Of a stretch of DNA of 64,000 nucleotides, positions 1-10,205 are shown piece after piece. The notes below the pieces were generated by a model that was not told the origin of the DNA, did no database searches, and was given only the letters and a program-made list of their open reading frames with translations. The stretch's first letter is position 1, and every line of letters begins with the position of its first letter. The DNA comes from Burkholderiales bacterium (GTDB lineage: Bacteria > Pseudomonadota > Gammaproteobacteria > Burkholderiales > Burkholderiaceae_C): NCBI GenBank assembly GCA_016223165.1, contig JACRPO010000007.1, positions 802,843 to 866,842 of the forward strand. Reading direction: 5' to 3'. The translations under genes and the position numbers were made by a program.

Positions 1-1
1 C

Positions 2-886
2 CTCGTGCTGACCCGGCCCGATGTCGTGCGGCAGATCCACGAGCAGTACCTCGCCGCCGGCGCCGACCTGATCGAGACCAACACGTTCGGCGCCACCTCG
101 ATCGCGCAGGAGGACTACGGCCTCGCGCACCTGGCGCGCGAAATGAACCGCGCCGCAGCGCAGCTGGCCAGGTCGGCGGCCGACCGCCACATGGCCGCCG
201 AGGGGCCCGGCGCGCGGCAGCGCTTCGTCGCCGGCGCGCTCGGCCCGACTCCGAAGACGGCGAGCATCAGCCCCGACGTCAACGACCCCGGCGCGCGCAA
301 CGTCAGCTTCGACCAGCTGCGCGACGCCTACCGCGAGCAGGCCGAAGGGCTGCTCGAAGGCGGCTGCGACCTCTTTCTCGTCGAGACGATCTTCGACACC
401 CTGAACGCCAAGGCGGCCATCTTCGCGCTCGACGAGTTGATGGAGCAAAGCGGCGAGCACGTGCCGGTGATCATCTCCGGCACCGTCACCGACGCCTCGG
501 GTCGCATCCTCTCGGGGCAGACCGTGCCGGCCTTCTGGCACTCGGTGCGGCACGCGCGCCCGCTCGCCGTGGGCCTGAACTGCGCCCTCGGCGCCGCCGT
601 CATGCGGCCCTACATCGAGGAGCTCTCCAAGGTCGCCGCCGACACCTTCGTCAGCTGCTACCCCAATGCCGGCCTGCCCAACCCGATGAGCGAGACCGGC
701 TTCGACGAGACGCCGCAGGTGACGGGCACGCTGCTCGAGGATTTCGCGAAGAGCGGCTTCCTCAACATCGCCGGCGGCTGCTGCGGCACCACCCCCGAGC
801 ACATCGCCGAGATCGCGCGGCGCCTCAAGACCTACCGCCCGCGCGCCCGCCACGACCCGCTCTTCTCGAACCTGATGGCGGCGTAG
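2..886 (+). CDS. metH: Methionine synthase, homocysteine-binding half (MetH1), 5' partial
   Basis: C-terminal 295 codons of a cobalamin-dependent methionine synthase homocysteine S-methyltransferase domain. The reading frame is open to the left edge, so the GTG at base 5 used by the ORF track is an edge artefact. The zinc-binding cysteines of the family are visible: GLNCALGA near the middle and [11 protein letters not shown] near the end, with the TIM-barrel signatures [10 protein letters not shown] and FLVETIFDT. The protein stops right after this domain (SNLMAA) and no folate, cobalamin or activation domain follows. This fits the split MetH found in many Burkholderiales, where the folate- and B12-binding half is a separate gene. 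That second half is not in this window. It converges on kup. Confidence 0.93.
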   Translation, partial: LVLTRPDVVRQIHEQYLAAGADLIETNTFGATSIAQEDYGLAHLAREMNRAAAQLARSAADRHMAAEGPGARQRFVAGALGPTPKTASISPDVNDPGARNVSFDQLRDAYREQAEGLLEGGCDLFLVETIFDTLNAKAAIFALDELMEQSGEHVPVIISGTVTDASGRILSGQTVPAFWHSVRHARPLAVGLNCALGAAVMRPYIEELSKVAADTFVSCYPNAGLPNPMSETGFDETPQVTGTLLEDFAKSGFLNIAGGCCGTTPEHIAEIARRLKTYRPRARHDPLFSNLMAA

Positions 887-916
887 CAGCGCGCCGACCT
901 ACCCAGCCCAGCCGGC

Positions 917-966
917 GTGCGCGGATCCGGCTCTGCCGGTCCGCTGCGCGAGCCCCCTCGGGGGGC
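917..966. terminator. Convergent hairpins between metH and kup
   Basis: The 104-base gap between the convergent ends of metH and kup holds two inverted repeats. One is an imperfect GC stem at about 917-949 around the loop TCT. The other is a perfect 6-bp stem GCCCCC-TCG-GGGGGC at 952-966. Neither has a good T tract, so this is a probable but not certain bidirectional terminator. Confidence 0.4.
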
Positions 967-990
967 AGCGACCAGCGGGAGCGTGGGGGC

Positions 991-2883
991 CTAGATTTCC
1001 ACCTTTGTCCCCAGCTCGACGATGCGGTTCGTCGGCAGGTTCAGGAAGTCGGCCGCGGCGGCGGCGTTGCGGTGCATGCTGGCGAAGAGCTTCTCGCGCC
1101 ACAGCGCCATGCCGCCGCCGAAGGTCGGCACCACGGTGTCGCGGCTGAGGAAGTAGCTCGTCTCCATCTCGTCGAGGTGCACGCCACGCCCCTCGAGCAG
1201 AGTCAGCGCCTCGGGCACGTCGGGGTCGTTCTTGAAGCCGAAGTGCAGAGTCACCTGCCAGCAGTCGTGCCCGAGCGACTCGACCTCGACGCGCTTGTCG
1301 AAGCCGATCCACGGCACCTCGTGCTGCATGACGGTGACGAACAGGTTCTGCTCGTGCAGCACCTTGTTGTGCTTGAGGTTGTGCAGCAGCGCGAACGGCG
1401 TCGCCCCCTTCTCGGCGTTGAGGAAGACGGCGGTGCCGGCCACGCGCAGCGGCGCGCCGAGGAAGATGCTCTCGATGAAGGCCGGCAGCTCGATCGCCTC
1501 GTCGCGCAGCTTGGCGGCCATGAGGGCGCGGCCCTGCTTCCAGGTCATCATGAGCGCGAACATCGCGCCGCCGATGACGAGCGGGAACCAGCCGCCCTCG
1601 AACACCTTCACGATGTTGGCCGCGAAGAAGATGATGTCGACGATGAAGAACGTGCCCGTGGCCACCAGGCACAGCGCCAGCGGCAGCCGCCACGCGAAGC
1701 GCACGACGAAGAAGGTCATCACCGTCGTGATGGTCATGTCGATCGTCACCGCGATGCCGTAGGCCGAGGCGAGCGCGCTGCTCGAGCCGAACACGACGAC
1801 GGCGAAGACGACGCAGGCGAAGAGCGCCCAGTTGACGAAGGGCACGTAGATCTGGCCGGTGTCGCGGATCGACGTGTGCGCGATGCGCAGGCGCGGCAGG
1901 TAGCCGAGCTGGATGGCCTGCTTGGCCACCGAGAACGCCGCCGTGATGAGGGCCTGCGAGGCGATCACCGTGGCCAGCGTCGCGAGCACGATGAGCGGGA
2001 ACAGCGCCCACGACGGCGCCATCTCGTAGAAGGGGTTCTTCACCTTCTCGGGGTGCTGCAGCAGCATCGCACCCTGGCCGAAGTAGTTGATCACGAGCGC
2101 GGGCATGACGACGAGGAACCAGGCCCAGCGGATGGGCGGCCGGCCGAAGTGGCCGAGGTCGGCGTAGAGGGCCTCGGCGCCGGTGACGCACAGCACCACC
2201 GCGCCGAGGGCGATGAACGCGATGCCCGGGTGCGCAACCAGGAAGCCGAACGCATGGTGCGGCGACAGCGCGGCCAGCACCTGCGGGTTGTCGGCGATGT
2301 GCGGCAGGCCGAGCGCGGCCATGGCGAGGAACCACAGCAGCGTGACCGGCCCGAAGAAGCGGCCGACCGCCGCGGTGCCGAAGCGCTGCGCCGCGAACAG
2401 CGCCGTCAGCACCACGAGCGTCACGGGAACGATGTAGCGATGCAGCGCCGGCGCCGCCACTTCCAGGCCCTCGACGGCCGAGAGCACCGAGATCGCTGGC
2501 GTGATGACGCCGTCACCGAAGAAGATGGCGGTGCCGAAGATGCCCACCCCCAGCAGGCGCGCGCGCAGCACCGGCCGCTCGCGCACCGCGTTGCTGGCCA
2601 GCGCCAGCATCGCGATGAGGCCGCCCTCGCCGTTGTTGTCGGCGCGCAGGATCAGCACGACGTACTTCAGGGACACGACGACCGTGAGCGTCCAGAAGAC
2701 GAGCGAGAGCACGCCGAAGATGTTTTCTTCCGTGAGCGGCACGCGACCTTCGGCGAAGACCTCCTTCAGGGCATAGAGCGGGCTGGTGCCGATGTCGCCG
2801 TAGACGACGCCGAGCGCGGCGAGGCTCAGCAGGGCCACGGCCGCGGGCGACATGGCGCGGCGCGTTTCGGAAGGAGGGCGCAT
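991..2883 (-). CDS. kup: Low-affinity potassium uptake protein Kup
   Basis: Inner-membrane K+/H+ symporter of the Kup/HAK family, about 630 residues, matching the usual length of about 620-630. The diagnostic N-terminal [14 protein letters not shown] and the [17 protein letters not shown] stretch are present, followed by about twelve hydrophobic segments and a hydrophilic C-terminal domain of roughly 170 residues ([15 protein letters not shown] onward). The ORF track start at 3540 is a read-through into gshA. I place the start at 2883 ([11 protein letters not shown]). A second ATG at 2853 (MSPAAVALL) gives an N-terminus closer to E. coli Kup, and neither has a clear ribosome site. It lies 41 bp behind gshA and may be co-transcribed with it. 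Confidence 0.93.
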   Translation of the reverse strand: MRPPSETRRAMSPAAVALLSLAALGVVYGDIGTSPLYALKEVFAEGRVPLTEENIFGVLSLVFWTLTVVVSLKYVVLILRADNNGEGGLIAMLALASNAVRERPVLRARLLGVGIFGTAIFFGDGVITPAISVLSAVEGLEVAAPALHRYIVPVTLVVLTALFAAQRFGTAAVGRFFGPVTLLWFLAMAALGLPHIADNPQVLAALSPHHAFGFLVAHPGIAFIALGAVVLCVTGAEALYADLGHFGRPPIRWAWFLVVMPALVINYFGQGAMLLQHPEKVKNPFYEMAPSWALFPLIVLATLATVIASQALITAAFSVAKQAIQLGYLPRLRIAHTSIRDTGQIYVPFVNWALFACVVFAVVVFGSSSALASAYGIAVTIDMTITTVMTFFVVRFAWRLPLALCLVATGTFFIVDIIFFAANIVKVFEGGWFPLVIGGAMFALMMTWKQGRALMAAKLRDEAIELPAFIESIFLGAPLRVAGTAVFLNAEKGATPFALLHNLKHNKVLHEQNLFVTVMQHEVPWIGFDKRVEVESLGHDCWQVTLHFGFKNDPDVPEALTLLEGRGVHLDEMETSYFLSRDTVVPTFGGGMALWREKLFASMHRNAAAAADFLNLPTNRIVELGTKVEI

Positions 2884-2924
2884 CTGTGGGGTCCCGTGGC
2901 GGGCCGGCTGGCCGGTGTGCCGCC

Positions 2925-4232
2925 TCAGGCTTCTTCGAGTTCGGTCGCGGGGTCGGTGGCTTCGAGTTCGTAGGAGGCGCCGAGCATCGCCAAGCGGCCG
3001 ATCACGCCGTACATGTAGAACCGGTTGGGCGCGCTGGCGCCCGGCTTGGCGCCCCGGCGAGGCAGCTGGTGGCTCTCGGCGAAGGCGAGCGGCACGTAAG
3101 CCGAGCCCGGCGCATCGAGGCTCTCGTCGGTGCCGCGCGCCGCGTGCACGCGGTAGAAACCGCCGACCACGTAGCGGTCGACCATGTAGACCACGGGCTC
3201 GGCGACGGCGTCGTTGATGCGCTCGTAGGTCGGCACGCCCTCCTGCACGATGACGTCGGGCATCGCCGCCCCCGCGGCCCGCGCCGGCATGCTGCGCGCC
3301 AGGCGCGCGCGCCGCTCGGGGTCGTCGAGGTCCTTCGCGTCGCGCACGGTGAGCACGTCCGAGCCGCCGGGGCCGTCGGACTTGACGACGACGAAGGCGC
3401 GCTCGGCGATGCCGTACTCCTTGTGCTTGCGCCGCACCTTGGTGAGCAGGGCGTCGACGTGCGAGCGCACGCAGTCGAGGCCGGCCTCGCTGCCGAAGTC
3501 GACCTGCCCGCATTGCCCGTGCATCGTGTGCAGAAGCCACGGGTCCATGCCGAGCAGCTTGGCGAAGCGCTTGGCCACCTCCTCGTAGCTGTGCAGGTGG
3601 CGCGACTTGCGCCGCGACGTCGAGCTGGCGTGCAATGGCGGCAGCAGGTACTGCTCGTGCAGATCCTCCAGCAAGCCGGGCACGCCGGCGGCGAGGTCGT
3701 CATTGAGCAGGATCGTGCAGGGGTCGAAATCGGGCAGGCCGAGGCGCCGCGCGCCGCGCACGAGGGGCTCGAGGGTCAGTTCGCCGCCGTCGGGCAGCGC
3801 CAGCTTGCGCGGCTTGTCCAGGCCGCGCGCCAGACTGCCCAGGCGTACGTTCAAGCCGGCCATGGTGAACACCTCCATCAGCCGCTGCAGGTGCGTGAGA
3901 TAGAAGGGGTTGCCGTCCAGCACCTGTGGCCCGGGCACGAGCAGCAGGTTCTTCGCCTCCGGGCAGATCTTCTCGATCGCCGCCATCGCCGCCTGCACGG
4001 CCAGCGGCAGCATCTGCGGCGTGAGGTTGTTGAAGCCGGTGGGGAAGAGCTCGGTGTCCACCGGCGCGAGCTTGTAGCCCGCGTTGCGCAGGTCGACCGA
4101 CGTGTAGAACGGCGGCGTGTGCTCCATCCACTCGAGGCGGAACCAGCGCTCGATCGCCGGCATCGACTCCAGGATGCGTGCTTCCAGCTCGTTGATGGGC
4201 CCGGTGAGCGCGGTGATCAGGTGCGGAACCAT
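2925..4232 (-). CDS. gshA: Glutamate-cysteine ligase, betaproteobacterial type
   Basis: First enzyme of glutathione synthesis, joining glutamate to cysteine with ATP. The 435-residue protein resembles the distinct GshA class of betaproteobacteria and acidithiobacilli (start [20 protein letters not shown], then [20 protein letters not shown] and [30 protein letters not shown]). It is not the E. coli-type enzyme. In many Burkholderiales gshA sits between amtB and gshB; here amtB is still upstream on the same strand but gshB is about 50 kb away, at 53.3 kb. An esterase gene separates it from amtB. Confidence 0.93.
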   Translation of the reverse strand: MVPHLITALTGPINELEARILESMPAIERWFRLEWMEHTPPFYTSVDLRNAGYKLAPVDTELFPTGFNNLTPQMLPLAVQAAMAAIEKICPEAKNLLLVPGPQVLDGNPFYLTHLQRLMEVFTMAGLNVRLGSLARGLDKPRKLALPDGGELTLEPLVRGARRLGLPDFDPCTILLNDDLAAGVPGLLEDLHEQYLLPPLHASSTSRRKSRHLHSYEEVAKRFAKLLGMDPWLLHTMHGQCGQVDFGSEAGLDCVRSHVDALLTKVRRKHKEYGIAERAFVVVKSDGPGGSDVLTVRDAKDLDDPERRARLARSMPARAAGAAMPDVIVQEGVPTYERINDAVAEPVVYMVDRYVVGGFYRVHAARGTDESLDAPGSAYVPLAFAESHQLPRRGAKPGASAPNRFYMYGVIGRLAMLGASYELEATDPATELEEA

Positions 4233-4267
4233 GGGGACATTCTAGGGAGCACGTCCCGCGCCGGGTT

Positions 4268-4283
4268 GTCGGAGACGTCCGAC
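4268..4283 (-). terminator. Hairpin between esterase and gshA
   Basis: A perfect 6-bp stem GTCGGA-GACG-TCCGAC lies in the 107-base gap downstream of the esterase and upstream of gshA, flanked by further GC pairing. There is no T run. It could end the esterase transcript or be a leader structure of gshA. Confidence 0.3.
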
Positions 4284-4339
4284 GCCGGCGACCCAGCAAA
4301 TGTTCGGCGGCTTCCTGTACCAGCGGTGGGCTGGCGGCG

Positions 4340-5311
4340 CTAGCGCGTGAACTCGGCGAACCAGGCGAGCAGCGGCACGTTGTAGGCGTCCTGCCAGTAG
4401 TGCACGTCAACGCTGCGGTTGCCGCCGCTGAGCGTGAGCGGCGCCGTCTCGGCATAGCCGCGCGCGACGAGCTGGCGGCGCTGCTTCTCGACACAGCTGC
4501 GGTCGAGGATGCCGTCCTCGGCATGGTGGAAGGCGCGGAAAGGCGGCTTGGGGCTCGACGTCACGCCGTCCCAGGCTTTCTCGTTGGGGTACGCCGCGGC
4601 CTCGCAGGCGCCCGGCTCGACGATCTGCCGGCGCGTCTCGCTGTCCAAGCCGACGCCGGCCACGTTGGCGCGGTCGCCGGCGCGGCGCGTGCAATCGCGG
4701 AACCAGCCGTACGGGTCGCCGCCGGCCACCGGCGCGAAGGCCGTGACCAGCGCCCCGAATCGCGTCGCCGCGCGCACGGTCATGAAGCCACCCGACGAGA
4801 GACCGGTGAGAAAGACGGCCCGCGCGCTGCCGGCTGGCCGCCGCGCCGGGATCTCATGGGCCAGCACCTGCTCGATGAACGGCAGGTCGAGGTTGGCACG
4901 GCCACGCACCTCGTCGTCCCAGACCTTGCCGCAAACCCGCCCCGCCTCGTCGCTGACCTGGTCGGACGAGTCGAGCAGGAAGACCGCGAATCCCTGTGCC
5001 AGCGCCGCCTCCGTGAAGCGCACCTGTGGCGCGATGAGCGAGACGTTGGCGACGCAGAAGTTCGTATGCGAGCCGCCGCCACCGTGCATGACGACGATGG
5101 CCCCGCGCGTCCACGCGGCGGGTGGCGCCTTCCACAACAGCAGCCGCGGCAGCCCCTCGGCACGCACAACGACCCGTTGCCAGCCGACGGCGCGGCACTG
5201 TTCCTCCTGCGCCGTGGCCACCGGTTCGGCCAGCGCCGCGTCACCGCCCCCACCCCCGCAGGCACCCAGCAACGCAGCCATCGAAATGCCCGCAAGCTTC
5301 GACAAACGCAT
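4340..5311 (-). CDS. Lipoprotein alpha/beta-hydrolase (PHB-depolymerase/esterase-like)
   Basis: Probable secreted, lipid-anchored esterase of 323 residues. The start at 5311 (MRLSKLAGISMAALLGAC) gives a lipoprotein signal peptide with the lipobox LLGAC; the longer ORF start at 5335 only adds eight residues ahead of it. A GGGG linker follows. The hydrolase core shows an oxyanion-type MHGGGGSHTNF, the nucleophile elbow GLSSGG (Ser nucleophile), FAPVAGGDPYG and a C-terminal VDVHYWQDAYNVP that carries the likely catalytic His. The layout resembles PHB-depolymerase/LpqC-type esterases; the substrate cannot be told. It sits between amtB and gshA, where related genomes usually have no gene. Confidence 0.75.
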   Translation of the reverse strand: MRLSKLAGISMAALLGACGGGGGDAALAEPVATAQEEQCRAVGWQRVVVRAEGLPRLLLWKAPPAAWTRGAIVVMHGGGGSHTNFCVANVSLIAPQVRFTEAALAQGFAVFLLDSSDQVSDEAGRVCGKVWDDEVRGRANLDLPFIEQVLAHEIPARRPAGSARAVFLTGLSSGGFMTVRAATRFGALVTAFAPVAGGDPYGWFRDCTRRAGDRANVAGVGLDSETRRQIVEPGACEAAAYPNEKAWDGVTSSPKPPFRAFHHAEDGILDRSCVEKQRRQLVARGYAETAPLTLSGGNRSVDVHYWQDAYNVPLLAWFAEFTR

Positions 5312-5372
5312 GCAGCGATTCTCACCCGCCCACAAGGCGCCGAGGGCCGAGCGTCCCCGCCCGGCCCACCCC

Positions 5373-5453
5373 GCCGGGCTGACTCGCGCGCCGCAGGCGC
5401 GTCGAGTCCAGCCCGGCGAGATATTCCGGCCGGCCGAAGGCCGGTCCGGAATA
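5373..5453 (-). terminator. Two consecutive bulged hairpins behind amtB
   Basis: Three bases after the amtB stop comes a 14-bp stem (TATTCCGGCCGGCC, loop GAA) with one bulged base, at 5422-5453. It is followed at 5373-5417 by a 20-bp stem around a three-base GCA loop with two single-base bulges. The pair probably ends or stabilises the 3' end of the porin-glnK-amtB transcript. No T tract is present. Confidence 0.55.
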
Positions 5454-5456
5454 CCG

Positions 5457-6965
5457 TTAGTTGTACGCGGTCTCGCCGTGCGCCGTGATGTCCAGCCCCT
5501 CGCGCTCCTCGTCCTCGGCGACGCGCAGCCCGATCGTCAGGTCGACGATCTTGTAGGCGACGAAGGCGACCACGCCCGACCAGACGATGGTCACGAGCAC
5601 GGCCTTGAGCTGGATCCAGGCCTGCGCCCAGACGCCGTTGCTCGTCACCGCGGCGGTGACCCAATCGCCGACCAGGCCCGGGCCGCCCAACGCCTGGTTG
5701 TTGAACACCCCGGTCAGCAGGGCACCGACGATGCCGCCGACACCGTGCACGCCGAACACGTCGAGCGAGTCGTCGGCACCGAGCAGCTTCTTCAGGCCGT
5801 TCACGCCCCACAGGCAGGCCACGCCGGCCACCGCGCCGATGACCAGCGCACCGACGATGCCCACGTTGCCCGCCGCCGGCGTGATGGCCACGAGGCCGGC
5901 TACGGCACCGGAGGCCGCCCCCAGCATCGAGGCCTTGCCGCGCAGCAGCGCTTCGGCCGCGCACCAGGCGAGCACCGCCATCGCGGTGGCTGAGAAGGTG
6001 TTCATGAAGGCGAGCGCGGCGCTGTTGCCGGCTTCGAGTGCCGAGCCGGCATTGAAGCCGAACCAGCCTACCCACAGCAATGACGCGCCGACCATCGTCA
6101 GCGGCAGGCTGTGCGGCGTGAGCGACTCCTTGCCGTAGCCGACGCGCTTGCCGACCAGGAAGGCGCCGACGAGGCCGGCCATGGCGGCATTGATGTGCAC
6201 CACCGTGCCGCCCGCGAAGTCGAGCGCGCCCCATTGCCAGAGCATGCCGGCCTTGGCATTCGTGGCATCGACCACCTCCTTGGCCGTGTAGGCGTCGGGG
6301 CCGGACCAGAACCACACCATGTGCGCGATCGGCAGGTAGGAGAAGGTGAACCACAGCACCATGAAGAAGAGCACGGCGCTGAACTTCATGCGCTCGGCGA
6401 AGGCACCGACGATGAGGCCGCAGGTGATGGCTGCGAACGTCGCCTGGAAGGCCACGAACACGATCTCGGGAATCACCACGCCCTTGCTGAAGGTGGCGGC
6501 CATCGCGAACTCACCCTTCATCGGGTCGAACACGCCCTTCAGGAACAGCCGGTCGAAGCCGCCGATGAAGGCATTGCCTTCGGTGAAGGCGAGGCTGTAG
6601 CCGTAGACCACCCACAACACGCTGATGAGCGAGAAGGTGACGAACACCTGCATCAGCACCGAGAGGATGTTCTTGCTGCGCACCAGGCCGCCGTAGAAGA
6701 GCGCGAGGCCGGGGATGGCCATCATCAGGACGAGCAGCGTCGACACCAGCATCCAGCTCACGTCGCCCTTGTTGGGCACCGGAGCCGGTGCGGCGGCCGG
6801 GGCTGCCGACGCAGCAGCGGCCGGCGCGGCGGCAGCGGCGGCCGCGGGCGCAGCCGATGCCGCCGCTTCGGGAGCCGACGCTGCCGTGGCGGCCTGCGCC
6901 AGCACCTCAGGCCCGGTGCTCAGCAGCACCAGGCCGAGGGCCAGGATGGAAAGCAGTCTTTTCAT
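5457..6965 (-). CDS. amtB: Ammonium transporter AmtB
   Basis: Ammonium/ammonia channel of the inner membrane, 502 residues. It starts with a signal peptide (MKRLLSILALGLVLLSTGPEVLAQA), then an unusually Ala/Pro-rich linker of about 40 residues, then the eleven-helix Amt core: DVSWMLVSTLLVLMMAIPGLALFYGG, GALDFAGGTVVHINAA with the pore histidine, and FGVHGVGGIVGALLTGVF with the second pore histidine. The C-terminus (GLRVAEDEEREGLDITAHGETAYN) is the cytosolic tail that docks the PII protein. glnK lies 69 bp upstream on the same strand, so the two are an operon as in most bacteria. Confidence 0.96.
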   Translation of the reverse strand: MKRLLSILALGLVLLSTGPEVLAQAATAASAPEAAASAAPAAAAAAAPAAAASAAPAAAPAPVPNKGDVSWMLVSTLLVLMMAIPGLALFYGGLVRSKNILSVLMQVFVTFSLISVLWVVYGYSLAFTEGNAFIGGFDRLFLKGVFDPMKGEFAMAATFSKGVVIPEIVFVAFQATFAAITCGLIVGAFAERMKFSAVLFFMVLWFTFSYLPIAHMVWFWSGPDAYTAKEVVDATNAKAGMLWQWGALDFAGGTVVHINAAMAGLVGAFLVGKRVGYGKESLTPHSLPLTMVGASLLWVGWFGFNAGSALEAGNSAALAFMNTFSATAMAVLAWCAAEALLRGKASMLGAASGAVAGLVAITPAAGNVGIVGALVIGAVAGVACLWGVNGLKKLLGADDSLDVFGVHGVGGIVGALLTGVFNNQALGGPGLVGDWVTAAVTSNGVWAQAWIQLKAVLVTIVWSGVVAFVAYKIVDLTIGLRVAEDEEREGLDITAHGETAYN

Positions 6966-7034
6966 GGTGGATGTCTCGTGGTGGAAGGGCCGCCCTCCGG
7001 CGGCATCACGCGATGGTTCTTTCGAGCGGGGGCG

Positions 7035-8172
<1,138 letters not shown>

Positions 8173-8228
8173 GGCGTGCTCACTCCGGAGGTCTAGTGAT
8201 GGGAAGTCGGAAAGGCGATGCACCGGTT

Positions 8229-8244
8229 AGCAGCTTCCATGCCA
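8229..8244 (-). promoter_or_regulatory. Sigma-54 promoter of the nlmA-glnK-amtB operon
   Basis: On the minus strand the sequence reads TGGCATG-GAAG-CTGCT, matching the sigma-54 consensus TGGCACG-N4-TTGCA, with the invariant GG (-24) and GC (-12) in correct spacing. Transcription would start near 8218, about 46 bases before the porin start codon. NtrC-like palindromes lie 110-166 bases further upstream, the normal enhancer distance. Confidence 0.78.
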
Positions 8245-8327
8245 CTGACCAGCCAGGCCCAGGTGCGCCGGAAGAGCGCTCGCACCCCGGAATCCGGCGC
8301 GCCGGCTCGGCCAATCGGTGGGGTCAT

Positions 8328-8384
8328 CACCCATTTGGGTGCGCCCAGGAGCGGGCGCACCTTGATGTGCACTCGTATGGTGCG
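8328..8384 (-). promoter_or_regulatory. NtrC-like enhancer sites and nested palindromes
   Basis: Three palindromic elements sit side by side. CACCC-ATTT-GGGTG is at 8328-8341. A perfect 8-bp inverted repeat GTGCGCCC/GGGCGCAC with a 6-base spacer is at 8339-8360. TGCAC-TCGTA-TGGTGC at 8368-8383 closely resembles known NtrC sites (TGCACCNNNNTGGTGC). Their place upstream of the sigma-54 promoter fits an NtrC enhancer. The rest of the 344-base gap between the porin and comM (8173-8516) shows no other gene or clear signal; comM has no recognisable promoter in it. Confidence 0.6.
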
Positions 8385-8516
8385 ATCTGTGACCGAAAGC
8401 GCGCCACAAAATGGTTCGCGACGCTCGCATGCACCTGCATCGCTGCCCCGGCCGCCGCGTACTCCAGTTCCACCCTTCGCCCTCGCCTGCCCCCACAAGC
8501 CCACGTGCAAGCCGCC

Positions 8517-10073
8517 ATGTCCCTGGCCATCGTCTACAGCCGCGCCCTCCTGGGCATGGAAGCCCCGGAGGTGCGCGTGGAGGTGCAACTCGCCAACGGC
8601 CTGCCTTCCTTCACGCTCGTCGGCCTGGCCGAGACCGAGGTCAAGGAGTCGCGCGAGCGCGTGCGCGCGGCCCTGCTGCAAAGCGGCTTCGCCTTTCCGC
8701 ACAACAAGCGGGTCACCGTCAACCTGGCGCCGGCCGACCTGCCGAAGGACTCCGGTCGCTTCGACCTGCCGATCGCTCTCGGCATCCTCGCCGCCGGCGG
8801 CGCGCTCGATGCGGCCCGCCTCGCCACCTGCGAGTTCGCGGGCGAGCTTTCGCTGGCCGGCGCCTTGCGCAGCGTGCGCGGGGCGCTGGCCCTGGCGCTC
8901 GGGGCCCGCCGCGCCGCCAGCGGCCGCTGTCTCGTGTTGCCGCGCGCCGACGCCGAGACGGCAGCGCGCGTGCCCGGGCTCGAGGTGCGCGGCGCCGAGA
9001 CGCTGGCCGAGGTGGCCGCGGCCCTGCTGCCCGGCGACGCCGCCGTGCCGCTGGCCGGCGCGAAGCCGGCGGGCCCCAACGGCGCGGCCGCCTCGCGCGG
9101 CGGCCACCCCGGCGAGCGTCTCGGCGCCGCCCGCCTCGACCTCGCCGACGTCAAGGGCCAGGCCGGCGCCAAGCGGGCGCTCGAAGTGGCCGCCGCCGGT
9201 GCGCACAGCCTGCTGCTCGTCGGGCCACCCGGCACCGGCAAGTCGATGCTGGCGCAGCGGCTGCCCGCGCTGCTGCCGCCGATGCGCGACGACGAGGCCC
9301 TCGACAGCGCCGCGTTGCTCGGGCTCGCCGGCGACGACACGGTGCCGTTCGGCGAACGCGCCATGCGCTCGCCGCACCACACCGCCAGCGCCGTGGCCTT
9401 GGTCGGCGGCGGCACGCCGCCACGGCCGGGCGAGATCTCGCTCGCCCATGGCGGGGTGCTCTTCCTCGACGAAACCCCGGAGTTCCCGCGCTCGGCGCTG
9501 GAGGCACTGCGCGAGCCGCTCGAGACCGGCTCGATCTGCATCGCCCGCGCCGCGCGGCGGGCGCGCTTTCCGGCGCGCTTCCAGTTCATCGCGGCGATGA
9601 ACCCCTGCCCTTGCGGCTGGCTCGGCGCGCTTGCCGGCAGCGGGCGCAGCTGCCGCTGCACGCCCGATGCGATCGCGCGCTACCAGGGCCGGCTCTCCGG
9701 GCCCCTGCTCGACCGCATCGACCTGCAGGTGGAAGTGCTGGCCGCGCGGCCCGAGGAGATGCTCGCCGCGCCCGCCGGCGAGGCAAGCGCCGAGGTCGCG
9801 CGCCGCGTCGCGGCCGCACACGAGCGACAGATCGCGCGCCAGGGCTGCCCCAACGCTCTGCTCGATGCGGCCGGTGTCGATCGCCACATCAGGCTCGACG
9901 AACGCGCCGCCGCCTTCCTCGAAGGCGCGGCGCGGCGCCTCGCGTGGTCGGGCCGGCGGCTGCATCGCGTGCTCAAGGTGGCGCGCAGCGCGGCCGACCT
10001 CGCCGGCAGCGAAGCCGTGCAGGTGGCGCACCTGGCCGAGGCGCTGCAGTACCAGCGCGTGCTGGGGGCATAG
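8517..10073 (+). CDS. comM: YifB/ComM-type Mg-chelatase-like AAA+ ATPase
   Basis: Hexameric AAA+ helicase that in naturally competent bacteria drives branch migration of incoming DNA; in others its role is uncertain. The start at 8517 (MSLAIVYSRALLGMEAPEV) gives 518 residues and the exact N-terminus of the family; the ORF start at 8136 is read-through. Visible are the N-terminal ChlI domain (GLPSFTLVGLAETEVKESRERV), Walker A GPPGTGKS, Walker B LFLDETPEF, the zinc-like CPCGWLG and C-terminal cysteines SCRCTPD, and the C-terminal LDRIDLQVEV and LKVARSAADLAGS. It converges with priA. Confidence 0.93.
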   Translation: MSLAIVYSRALLGMEAPEVRVEVQLANGLPSFTLVGLAETEVKESRERVRAALLQSGFAFPHNKRVTVNLAPADLPKDSGRFDLPIALGILAAGGALDAARLATCEFAGELSLAGALRSVRGALALALGARRAASGRCLVLPRADAETAARVPGLEVRGAETLAEVAAALLPGDAAVPLAGAKPAGPNGAAASRGGHPGERLGAARLDLADVKGQAGAKRALEVAAAGAHSLLLVGPPGTGKSMLAQRLPALLPPMRDDEALDSAALLGLAGDDTVPFGERAMRSPHHTASAVALVGGGTPPRPGEISLAHGGVLFLDETPEFPRSALEALREPLETGSICIARAARRARFPARFQFIAAMNPCPCGWLGALAGSGRSCRCTPDAIARYQGRLSGPLLDRIDLQVEVLAARPEEMLAAPAGEASAEVARRVAAAHERQIARQGCPNALLDAAGVDRHIRLDERAAAFLEGAARRLAWSGRRLHRVLKVARSAADLAGSEAVQVAHLAEALQYQRVLGA

Positions 10074-10119
10074 CCGGTTCGGCGAGCGGCTTCGCACGCC
10101 GCCCCAGACACCAGCCGTG

Positions 10120-10173
10120 CGCCTGAGCGCCTGAGCGCCTGTGCGCCTGTGCGGCCGCGCGTCATGCGGCCGC
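10120..10173. repeat. Four 8-bp tandem repeats and a double NotI palindrome
   Basis: Between the convergent ends of comM and priA, CGCCTGAG, CGCCTGAG, CGCCTGTG, CGCCTGTG run in tandem at 10120-10151. They are followed by two copies of the self-palindrome GCGGCCGC separated by seven bases, which can pair into one strong stem. The palindrome part may serve as a bidirectional terminator. Confidence 0.5.
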
Positions 10174-10205
10174 GTGCCACGCCTGCGGCGGTCTCGGCTC
10201 GCTCC

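Noticed and set aside
1072-2973. Long ORF antisense to kup (633 aa), and similar long shadows at 14015-16828, 60126-61868, 24492-26468 and 27375-29036
   Set aside because: They lie opposite well-identified genes, are rich in His, Arg, Ala and Gly as expected from GC-rich antisense frames, and show no family motif. The only real gene sharing such a frame is the short Rossmann gene at 14015-14836.
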